From Fimbriimonadaceae bacterium (GTDB lineage: Bacteria; Armatimonadota; Fimbriimonadia; Fimbriimonadales; Fimbriimonadaceae): a stretch of 64,000 nucleotides of DNA. Below the pieces are notes generated by a model that saw nothing but the letters and a program-made list of their open reading frames with translations, did no database searches and was not told the origin of the DNA. Numbering within the stretch: position 1 is the stretch's first letter; every line of letters starts with the position of its first letter. The DNA lies in NCBI GenBank assembly GCA_019694835.1, contig JAIBBE010000002.1, forward strand, positions 62,001-126,000. Reading direction: 5' to 3'. Positions 58,277 to 64,000 of this stretch are shown here, piece after piece. The translations under genes were made by a program, and so were the position numbers.

Positions 58277-59524
58277 ATGCGTTTCCAAGTTCCGCGAGGC
58301 ACCCACGATGTTCTGCCGTCCGAGTCGCCTCGGTGGCAACATCTGGAGCGCGTGTTTGGCGAACTAGCGGCTCTCTACGGTTATCGCGAGGTCCGAACGC
58401 CGGCGTTCGAGGATTACGAGCTCTTCGCACGAAGCAGCGGAGAAACGAGCGAAGTGGTCAATAAGCAGATGTACGACTTCCTGGACAAAGGCGACCGGCG
58501 CATTGCGCTCAAGCCAGAAGGGACCGCGCCCGCGATTCGCTCTTACATCGAGAACAGCCTCGGGGCGCAAGGTGGTGTCACCCGGCTCTGGTACATGACC
58601 CCGATCTTTCGCTACGAGCGTCCGGCCCTGGGTCGCTATCGGCAGGCGCATCAATTTGGCCTTGAGCTGATTGGCAGCCCCTCGCCGGAAGCCGACGCTG
58701 AGATCATTGAGGTCACGTGCATGTTCTATCGGGCGGTCGGGATCGGCGGGATCAATGTGCTGCTGAACTCCATAGGTCGGGCGGAAACGAGGCAACGATA
58801 CCGAGAAGCTCTCATGGCCTATGCGGAGCCGTACCTCAAGACCCAGGATGCCGAGGCGCGTGAGCGAGCGGCGAAGAATCCACTGCGAATGCTCGACAGC
58901 AAAGACCCGGCGATGCAGGCTGCGCTTGAGGGTGCGCCGAGCGTGCTTGACTATCTTGAGGATAGTTCAAAAGAGAACTTTGAGCGGCTGCAGGAGCTTC
59001 TGACCAAGGGCGGCATCCCCTTCACAATCAAACCCGAGATCGTGCGTGGCTTGGACTACTACACCGATACGGTGTTCGAGGTTCAATCCGGTGAACTCGG
59101 GGCCAATAACAGCCTGTGCGGCGGCGGACGATACGACAACCTGATCAAGGAATTGGGCGGAGCGGATACGCCAAGCGTTGGGGTCGGAATTGGCATCGAG
59201 CGCGCGCTGATCGTCGCTGAGGCACTGGGCGTCAAGTATCCGGAACAGCGGGTTGACGTAATGGTCGTCGCCGCCACCGACTCGGCCCGCGACGAGGTGG
59301 CAAAACTCGCGCGCGAGTTGAGATCAGCGGGAATCTCGGTCGTGATCGACCTCGACCGCCGCAACCTGAAAGCTCAGCTCAAACAAGCCGACCGGGTCCA
59401 GGCGCGCTATGCGGCCCTCGTCGGCGACGACGAACTCGCGAGCGGCAGCGTCACCCTTCGAGACCTGGCCACAGGGGAGCAGCGGTTGGTCAAGAAAGAC
59501 GACTTGCTCGGGGCGATGCAGTGA
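58277..59524 (+). CDS. hisS: histidine-tRNA ligase
   Basis: Class II synthetase that charges tRNA-His. Motif 1 lies in the first 80 residues (RGTHDVLP at 6-13). Motif 2 is TPIFRYERPALGRYRQAHQFG (about 108-128); the histidine-specific motifs are RGLDYYTDTVFE (about 259-270) and CGGGRYDNL; motif 3 is GVGIGIERAL (about 305-314). The anticodon-binding domain follows. 415 residues is normal. It ends by overlapping the start of the barrel-protein gene (GTGA), so the two are coupled. Confidence 0.97.
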   Translation: MRFQVPRGTHDVLPSESPRWQHLERVFGELAALYGYREVRTPAFEDYELFARSSGETSEVVNKQMYDFLDKGDRRIALKPEGTAPAIRSYIENSLGAQGGVTRLWYMTPIFRYERPALGRYRQAHQFGLELIGSPSPEADAEIIEVTCMFYRAVGIGGINVLLNSIGRAETRQRYREALMAYAEPYLKTQDAEARERAAKNPLRMLDSKDPAMQAALEGAPSVLDYLEDSSKENFERLQELLTKGGIPFTIKPEIVRGLDYYTDTVFEVQSGELGANNSLCGGGRYDNLIKELGGADTPSVGVGIGIERALIVAEALGVKYPEQRVDVMVVAATDSARDEVAKLARELRSAGISVVIDLDRRNLKAQLKQADRVQARYAALVGDDELASGSVTLRDLATGEQRLVKKDDLLGAMQ

Positions 59525-60396
59525 GGCTCGCGTGCTGTGGTCTGATTCTGGGACTCTCGGGCCTAGCATCGGCTCAGTTCCCCGACGTTCAGATCAAGCT
59601 TGATCTCCGACCCACTTACCTGTCTTCACGCGGTGGCCGAACGACCTTCCGCTGGTATGACCCGATGGGGCGGCACAGTACCGTCGGTGTCGTGCTCACA
59701 CTGGAACCCGGATACCGCTTCTACGTCGCCCAGCGTCTGCAGAAGATCGACGGCGATCCAGACCGGGATCAGCTGGATGAGATGTACCTCGAGGACCCCG
59801 GCAACTGGCGCATCGGACGTCAGTACCTGCCTTTTGGCTCCAAGACCATGCTCCGCGAGAGCGTGATGTCCGCAGAAGCCGAGACACAGCTTGTTCTGGC
59901 TGCACTTCCCCTGGATATTGCTGCATGTGATGGAGGGAAGGGTCGTCAACGCGGAGTTGTTGGCCGCATTGGCGGACGATTCGGCGTGAGTTTCGCGGTC
60001 GGGGATCACTTTGGGATTTCGGGTAGCGCCTTCAACCAGATACGCAACGCCTTCGATTCACCCGGACTCGGGCGCGGGCATCGCTTGGCGCTGGGTGCGG
60101 ATTATGTCTATGGCTTTGGGGCGTTCACTCTTGGGGCTGAGTACGTGGCGTTGCGACGCGGCGAAACCGACGATGATCCCGACCACGACATCACCGATCT
60201 GCGCGTGACTTACCGCTCGCCGTGGCCGAGGTTCCGATTATCTGTGGCTTGGAGTCGGGAGTGGAAGGCGAAGGAAGACTTCTACCGCATCGAGGGCGAG
60301 GTGCCGATTGGCAACAAGCTCTCAGTCCTCCCTTTCCTGAGGTTCTCAGGTGGGCAGTGGCAGGACTTTGGGGTCACGGCGAGGGTGCGGTTTTAG
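59521..60396 (+). CDS. predicted outer-membrane beta-barrel protein
   Basis: 291-residue exported protein. The signal peptide ends near residue 18 (LASAQF). The rest alternates polar and aromatic residues with many Tyr/Gly (ADYVYGFGAFTLGAEYVALR, WQDFGVTARVRF) and ends in Phe, as barrel proteins do. No specific family was recognised; a porin-like or assembly role is possible. It starts at GTG 59521, overlapping the hisS stop. Confidence 0.75.
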   Translation: MRLACCGLILGLSGLASAQFPDVQIKLDLRPTYLSSRGGRTTFRWYDPMGRHSTVGVVLTLEPGYRFYVAQRLQKIDGDPDRDQLDEMYLEDPGNWRIGRQYLPFGSKTMLRESVMSAEAETQLVLAALPLDIAACDGGKGRQRGVVGRIGGRFGVSFAVGDHFGISGSAFNQIRNAFDSPGLGRGHRLALGADYVYGFGAFTLGAEYVALRRGETDDDPDHDITDLRVTYRSPWPRFRLSVAWSREWKAKEDFYRIEGEVPIGNKLSVLPFLRFSGGQWQDFGVTARVRF

Positions 60397-60400
60397 GGAG

Positions 60401-60487
60401 AAGGGACTTTAAGGGACGTTAGTGACGAAAGGGACCTAGGGCAGCCCTTATGTTTAGTCATTCCCCTTGAGTCCCTTCCCGTCCCTT
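60401..60487. repeat. AAGGGAC word repeats, direct and inverted
   Basis: Three AAGGGAC words on the plus strand (60401, 60411, 60429) and two on the minus strand (60471, 60481) flank and enter the 3' end of the four-helix gene, where they encode a Gly/Lys-rich tail. Confidence 0.75.
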
Positions 60488-61065
60488 TGGTCGCTTCCCT
60501 CGATTTCCGCCTTCTGTCTCGCTCTTTCCTGGAGCCTCGCCCGCGTCATTCGCTCGCGAAGACCGCCTTCTTCGAGGAACTGCTTCTCCAATGCCTTGAT
60601 CTGCCGATCCAAGAGGTAGTTCGTCACTTTGATGACGCCGATAATGACATTCGCCGCAATCAGCGGATCCTCGTGTTCCAGCGCACGACGAAGGGGCTCG
60701 GGATGGGCCGTTGATTCACGCAGCATCTGCGCCAACGTCTTCACGTGTTTACTGTCAGCGGGCCATTCTTCGGCACAGCGAAGGCGAAGGAAATCGCGAT
60801 AGTCAACCAAGAGTTCCTCCAAACTTGCACGAGCCACACCCGTAAGCCTAATCTCGGTTTCCTTCGAATGCCCCGCGGCCATGCTGCCTTCGACGATGTT
60901 CTGCTTCCCCGACCTTGCCGCTTGGACCATTTGATCCACTGTACGATCGCGGCGATCCATGAAGCGAGCGCAGAATCGAACGGTCGCGTCGTAAACGAGT
61001 TCGGCGCGTTGGTAGGTCAGCAGACTCTGGTAGCCGCCATGCGGCGGAATGAACCCATCACCCAT
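60454..61065 (-). CDS. four-helix bundle suffix-domain protein
   Basis: 203-residue helical protein of the S23/four-helix bundle group with the 'suffix' variant. The core has YQSLLTYQRAELVYDATVRFC (about residues 12-32), DRTVDQMVQAARSGKQNIVEG (about 40-60) and ETEIRLTGVARASLEELLVDYRDFLR (about 69-94), matching the four-helix pattern. The C-terminal part is coiled (RMTRARLQERARQKAE). Related proteins include accessory proteins of diversity-generating retroelements and rRNA-spacer ORFs; no reverse transcriptase is nearby. It is last in the RidA operon. The start is ATG 61065 or GTG 61074. Confidence 0.8.
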   Translation of the reverse strand: MGDGFIPPHGGYQSLLTYQRAELVYDATVRFCARFMDRRDRTVDQMVQAARSGKQNIVEGSMAAGHSKETEIRLTGVARASLEELLVDYRDFLRLRCAEEWPADSKHVKTLAQMLRESTAHPEPLRRALEHEDPLIAANVIIGVIKVTNYLLDRQIKALEKQFLEEGGLRERMTRARLQERARQKAEIEGSDQRDGKGLKGND

Positions 61066-61084
61066 GTCAGTCACTCGGTCCCTG

Positions 61085-61984
61085 CTAGAAATCAATCATA
61101 TTCGGCCTCCAATCCAACTTCTCCAACACCTCAAGATAGTCGCCGGCTGTCAAATCCTCCGGACGACGACCAAGCAGGGCAACCAGAACCCCTTCCATCA
61201 CGTTAGTCGCAAACGTCTCGCCACCCATCAAGGGCGTCGTGGTGATCGCTCGCTTAGCCCCGGCGGATTTCAGCCACTCCAGATTCGCCTTGCGAAGGCT
61301 CTGCGTGATGACGGTCTTGCCGGACATGTCGTTCGGCGCGTAGCGGGCGATGTAGAGCGAGTCGCCCGCGATGACGCTGGCCTGGGCGAAGTACTTTCCG
61401 AATTTGGGCGTGCGCACTTCCTGCTTCTCACCCGTCGGATAGAACCACTTGAAGGGCAGCCGGGTGATGAGCGGAAGTGTCAGCCGGCCGATGAGTTTGA
61501 CGGTCGAATACTTGCGGATCGGTATCGGAAGGCCGAGGGCGAACATAAGGTCGCCGTAAACGACGTTCGGACAGACATCGGCCAGCGCTTGCGCCATGCC
61601 ATAGCGGTCAACGGCGGACATGAGCAGAACGCGCTCCTTGCCGAAGTCAATCGTCCCTTCCCGCTGGAGCGTCATGATCGTTTCGCGCTCAAGGGTGTGC
61701 TTGAGGCCGCTGCCGTCCACAACGGGCGTCGCTTTGGCACCCTGAATCAGCTTGAGGATTTGGCGGAATGCGTAACGCCGCTCCCCGACGACGACGTAAA
61801 TGTCGGCTCCACCCACGCCGAGTGCATCAACCTTGCCATCAAGGTCGGTGAACATCTGGGCGAACTTCTGCATGTCGCCATCGGTCCCGATCCGTTCGAT
61901 CAGGAACTGCTCGCCGAGAATCTCGACTTCGTGCGACTTGTTGCGCTTGCTCGTACCCAGGCTGACGCTGACGACCCGCTTCAT
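61085..61984 (-). CDS. dehydrogenase-like protein (named 'quinate 5-dehydrogenase' in some genomes)
   Basis: 299-residue cytoplasmic protein. It starts with MKRVVSVSLGTSKRNKSHEV and has VDALGVGGADIYVVVGERRYAFR (about 53-75), VVDGSGLKHTLER (about 87-99) and a C-terminal Gly-rich TTTPLMGGETFATNVMEG segment. I recognise the family loosely from annotations in related bacteria; the name 'quinate 5-dehydrogenase' is from memory and no biochemical proof is known to me. Its ATG directly follows the RidA stop codon, so the two are translated together. Confidence 0.55.
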   Translation of the reverse strand: MKRVVSVSLGTSKRNKSHEVEILGEQFLIERIGTDGDMQKFAQMFTDLDGKVDALGVGGADIYVVVGERRYAFRQILKLIQGAKATPVVDGSGLKHTLERETIMTLQREGTIDFGKERVLLMSAVDRYGMAQALADVCPNVVYGDLMFALGLPIPIRKYSTVKLIGRLTLPLITRLPFKWFYPTGEKQEVRTPKFGKYFAQASVIAGDSLYIARYAPNDMSGKTVITQSLRKANLEWLKSAGAKRAITTTPLMGGETFATNVMEGVLVALLGRRPEDLTAGDYLEVLEKLDWRPNMIDF

Positions 61985-62365
61985 CTAGTACACAGCGATC
62001 GCTTCGATCTCGACATCGACTCCTTTGGGGAGCCCGGCCACCGCCACCGTCGACCGTGCCGGGGGATTATCGCCAACCGCTTCGCCATAGATCTCATTGA
62101 CGGCGGCGAAATGGTCCATGCTGCTTAGGAAGATCGTGGTCTTAACCACGTTGGCAAACGAGAGACCCGCGCTCTCGAGCATCGCCCGCATGTTGGCGAC
62201 GACTTGTCGGGTTTGGTCCTTAACATCTCCCTGCACCAGTTCGCCGGAAGGAGTGAGTGGAATCTGGCCGCTCATGAAGAAGAGTTTCCCTTCCGCCCGA
62301 ATCGCCTGCGAATACGGCCCAATCGCGGCGGGGGCGTTGGGGGTCGAATGAACATCGCGCATCAT
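61985..62365 (-). CDS. RidA-family enamine/imine deaminase
   Basis: 126-residue trimeric enzyme that hydrolyses reactive enamines such as 2-aminoacrylate. The family patterns APAAIGPYSQAIRAEGKLFFMSGQIPL (near the N-terminus) and NPPARSTVAVAGLPKGVDVEIEAIA (near the C-terminus, with the active Arg in ARSTV) are intact. The start is ATG 62365 (tandem ATG at 62362); a longer frame to 62458 is less likely. TAACCT lies 7 nt upstream. It heads a three-gene operon with the dehydrogenase-like and four-helix genes. Confidence 0.92.
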   Translation of the reverse strand: MMRDVHSTPNAPAAIGPYSQAIRAEGKLFFMSGQIPLTPSGELVQGDVKDQTRQVVANMRAMLESAGLSFANVVKTTIFLSSMDHFAAVNEIYGEAVGDNPPARSTVAVAGLPKGVDVEIEAIAVY

Positions 62366-62372
62366 TGCGTCG

Positions 62373-62378
62373 AGGTTA
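62373..62378 (-). promoter_or_regulatory. -10-like box TAACCT, 7 nt before the RidA-family gene
   Basis: The spacer is CGACGCA. It lies in the 129-bp divergent gap with the exonuclease gene. Confidence 0.45.
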
Positions 62379-62494
62379 CCGCGAATTCCTGTCTTGACAG
62401 TACAATCCGAATTGTTGAATTCCCCGGGCTGAACAAGACCGGACTGGTCTTGTGACAAGGCCCGATTCGTTTGCGGACTTGGTCAGGATCGAAC

Positions 62495-63304
62495 ATGCTC
62501 CCCCTCCTAATCATCGACGGCGACAATCTAGCTCACCGCGCCTACCATTCGACACCGAAGTCCGTCGAGAATAATGCGATCGTCGGCTTCACGAGGATGC
62601 TAGCGAATTTGTATGAAAAAGAGCGACCGCGGGGGGTTTTCGTGGCGTGGGACACGCTGGGCATCGACACGTACCGCAACGAGTTATGGCCGCCGTACCA
62701 GACGGGGCGAGTGTTCGAGCCAGAAATCGTGCGGCAACTCAACCTGTTGCCAGACATCTGTGGCGCGTTTGGCTTTGGGGTAGGGAAGGAGGCCGGGTTC
62801 GAGGCCGATGACCTGATGGCCTCAGCCGCGAAAGCAGAAGTCGAGCAGAGCGGCACCTGTCTCCTGCTGACCACCGACCGGGACTCTTTCCAACTGGTGT
62901 CGGATCAGGTCACGGTCCTCTCGCCGCGTCGGGGCGCACGCGAACTCGACCGGATCGGACCTCGCGAAGTGGTCGCGCACTTCGGCGTACTCCCTCAGCA
63001 GGTCCCCGATTTCAAAGCCCTCTGCGGCGACCCTTCGGACAAAATTCCCGGCATCAAAGGGATCGGACCCAAGTCTGCCGCCGACCTGCTGCTCAAGTAC
63101 GGCAACCTGGAAAGCGTCCTCGCCGCGTGGAATGATCCCGTCAAGACCGAATTGGCTCTGAGGTTCCGCGAGGTGGTCACGATGCGACCTACAGCCCAAG
63201 TGCAACTGCCCAAGGGCGATCCCGACTGGGTCAGCGGCGCTGCCGTCATGAGAGACCTTGGTGCCGACTCGCTGGCCGAACGGTTGCTGACCTTGGCGAG
63301 CTAA
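62495..63304 (+). CDS. 5'-3' exonuclease (PolA N-terminal domain-like)
   Basis: 269-residue structure-specific nuclease like the N-terminal domain of DNA polymerase I, for RNA-primer removal and repair. The metal-binding acids lie in LLIIDGDNLAHRAYH (about 4-18), EADDLMASAA (about 106-115) and TTDRDSF (about 130-136). The helix-3-turn-helix GDPSDKIPGIKGIGPKSAADLL (about 177-198) is complete. It stands alone and is not fused to a polymerase. The start is ATG 62495; CAGGAT lies 5 nt upstream. Confidence 0.92.
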   Translation: MLPLLIIDGDNLAHRAYHSTPKSVENNAIVGFTRMLANLYEKERPRGVFVAWDTLGIDTYRNELWPPYQTGRVFEPEIVRQLNLLPDICGAFGFGVGKEAGFEADDLMASAAKAEVEQSGTCLLLTTDRDSFQLVSDQVTVLSPRRGARELDRIGPREVVAHFGVLPQQVPDFKALCGDPSDKIPGIKGIGPKSAADLLLKYGNLESVLAAWNDPVKTELALRFREVVTMRPTAQVQLPKGDPDWVSGAAVMRDLGADSLAERLLTLAS

Positions 63305-63317
63305 GGATGGCCAAAGA

Positions 63318-63350
63318 AACGGGGGCGCAGGCATTGCCTGCGCCCCCGTT
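63318..63350. terminator. bidirectional terminator between the exonuclease gene and groEL
   Basis: AACGGGGGCGCAGGC and GCCTGCGCCCCCGTT form a 15-bp stem with a 3-nt loop between convergent genes. CTGCTTTC follows on the plus strand and TCTTTGG on the minus strand. Confidence 0.8.
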
Positions 63351-63364
63351 CTGCTTTCACCGAC

Positions 63365-64000
63365 CTAGTGGTGGTGGTGATGATCGCCGTGGCCCTGATC
63401 TTCCTTCTCGGGAAGATCGGCGACGGCGGCTTCCGTCGTGAGAAGCAGACCGCTTATCGAGGCGGCGTTCTGCAGGCAGGTGCGGACGACCTTGGTCGGA
63501 TCGACGACGCCTGCCTTGAGTAGGTCCTCGAAGTTCAGAGTCGCGGCGTTGAATCCGAGGCCCTTCGGATCGGTCTTGACCTTCTCGACGACGACGCTGC
63601 CCTCAAGGCCAGCATTCTCGGCGATGCAGCGAAGCGGGGACTCGATCGCCTTGCGGACGATGTTGACGCCGATCAGTTCGTCGCCAGTCGCCTTAACCTT
63701 CGAGAGAACTTGGCCAGCGCGAAGTAGAGCCACACCGCCACCAGGGACGATGCCCTCTTCGAGCGCGGCTCGCGTTGCGGCGAGGGCGTCCTCGATGCGG
63801 GCCTTCTTCTCTTTCAGAGCGGTCTCGGTCGGAGCGCCGACCTTGAGCACGGCAACGCCGCCGCTCAGCTTGGCTTGTCGCTCCTGGAGCTTCTCCTTGT
63901 CATATGAAGAGTCCGTGATCTCGATCTGGCGCTTAATCTGGGTCAAGCGGCCGTCGATGGCTTTCTTGGTGCCCTTTCCGCCGATGATCGTCGTGTTCTC
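63365..64000 (-). CDS. groL: chaperonin GroEL, C-terminal part (5' partial)
   Basis: The 211 visible residues cover the C-terminal part of GroEL, from the apical/intermediate domain through the equatorial domain: [24 protein letters not shown] (ATP-hinge region), [16 protein letters not shown], and [43 protein letters not shown]. The ATP-binding start lies beyond 64000. Instead of the usual GGM repeats the C-terminus is [12 protein letters not shown], a natural His-rich tail. groES is not in the window. Confidence 0.97.
   Translation of the reverse strand, partial: ENTTIIGGKGTKKAIDGRLTQIKRQIEITDSSYDKEKLQERQAKLSGGVAVLKVGAPTETALKEKKARIEDALAATRAALEEGIVPGGGVALLRAGQVLSKVKATGDELIGVNIVRKAIESPLRCIAENAGLEGSVVVEKVKTDPKGLGFNAATLNFEDLLKAGVVDPTKVVRTCLQNAASISGLLLTTEAAVADLPEKEDQGHGDHHHHH

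Noticed and set aside
61049..62128. long plus-strand open frame over the RidA and dehydrogenase-like genes
   Set aside because: Antisense of two clearly conserved genes, typical of high-GC shadow frames.

Overview
The window is about 64 kb of GC-rich (roughly 60% G+C by eye) chromosomal DNA, densely coding on both strands. It probably comes from a free-living diderm bacterium of the Armatimonadota, class Fimbriimonadia or a close relative. This assignment is inference. It rests on two PEP-CTERM secreted proteins, an outer-membrane-like barrel protein, a GH29/GH78/GH20 glycan-degrading set, an AfsR-like NB-ARC/TPR regulator, FolE2, a UvsE-type UV endonuclease, frequent TTG/GTG starts, and many genes whose -10-like box lies only 6-7 nt before the start codon. 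No prophage, IS element, CRISPR array or rRNA operon was seen.

Layout. 0-8 kb: 3' part of an MFS pump, two zinc-ribbon membrane proteins, tRNA-Ile, trigger factor with a DegT aminotransferase, a repeat-built PEP-CTERM protein, a DUF4265 protein, tRNA-Glu and a Nif3-family protein. 8-11.6 kb: an FHA/PP2C signalling pair, a lipoprotein and a DinB-like protein. 11.6-15.6 kb: information-processing genes rplA-secE-nusG (rplK absent) and a Rel/SpoT alarmone enzyme. 15.6-21 kb: a VanW protein, a small secreted protein and a 983-residue regulator. 21-24.2 kb: an apparent sulfide/persulfide operon (ECF sigma, TauE exporter, rhodanese-DUF2892, MBL persulfide dioxygenase-rhodanese). 24.2-43.4 kb: ilvE, sugar isomerase, fucosidase, VIT/vWA protein, PEP-CTERM protein, CheA/CheW, rhamnosidase, UvsE, FolE2, hexosaminidase and a fibre-like secreted protein. 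43.6-51.4 kb: DppB/DppC-type permeases, a DUF3142 lipoprotein, an ABC ATPase, TrhO, an HDOD protein, a membrane protein and a YHS-like protein. 51.6-64 kb: tuf, an AbrB/PIN toxin-antitoxin pair, a secreted protein, a cupin, a large BNR-repeat protein, hisS, a barrel protein, a RidA / dehydrogenase-like / four-helix operon, a 5'-3' exonuclease and the C-terminal end of groEL.

The most unusual content lies between and inside the genes. (i) About fifteen genes have a -10-like hexamer 6-8 nt before the start codon, which suggests leaderless mRNAs, while other genes keep clear Shine-Dalgarno sites. (ii) There are several families of short palindromic or tandem intergenic repeats: a GCCTCCATCC hairpin, a G-rich 44-bp arm that forms one perfect giant hairpin, a 45-bp element in three copies within 0.8 kb, a 156-bp tandem unit, and GGACCnAT and AAGGGAC tandem words. 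(iii) A 23-bp perfect inverted repeat sits in frame inside the rhamnosidase gene. (iv) groEL ends in a natural His-rich tail. No single previously undescribed enzyme system can be proved from the sequence alone; the best candidates are listed in the findings.
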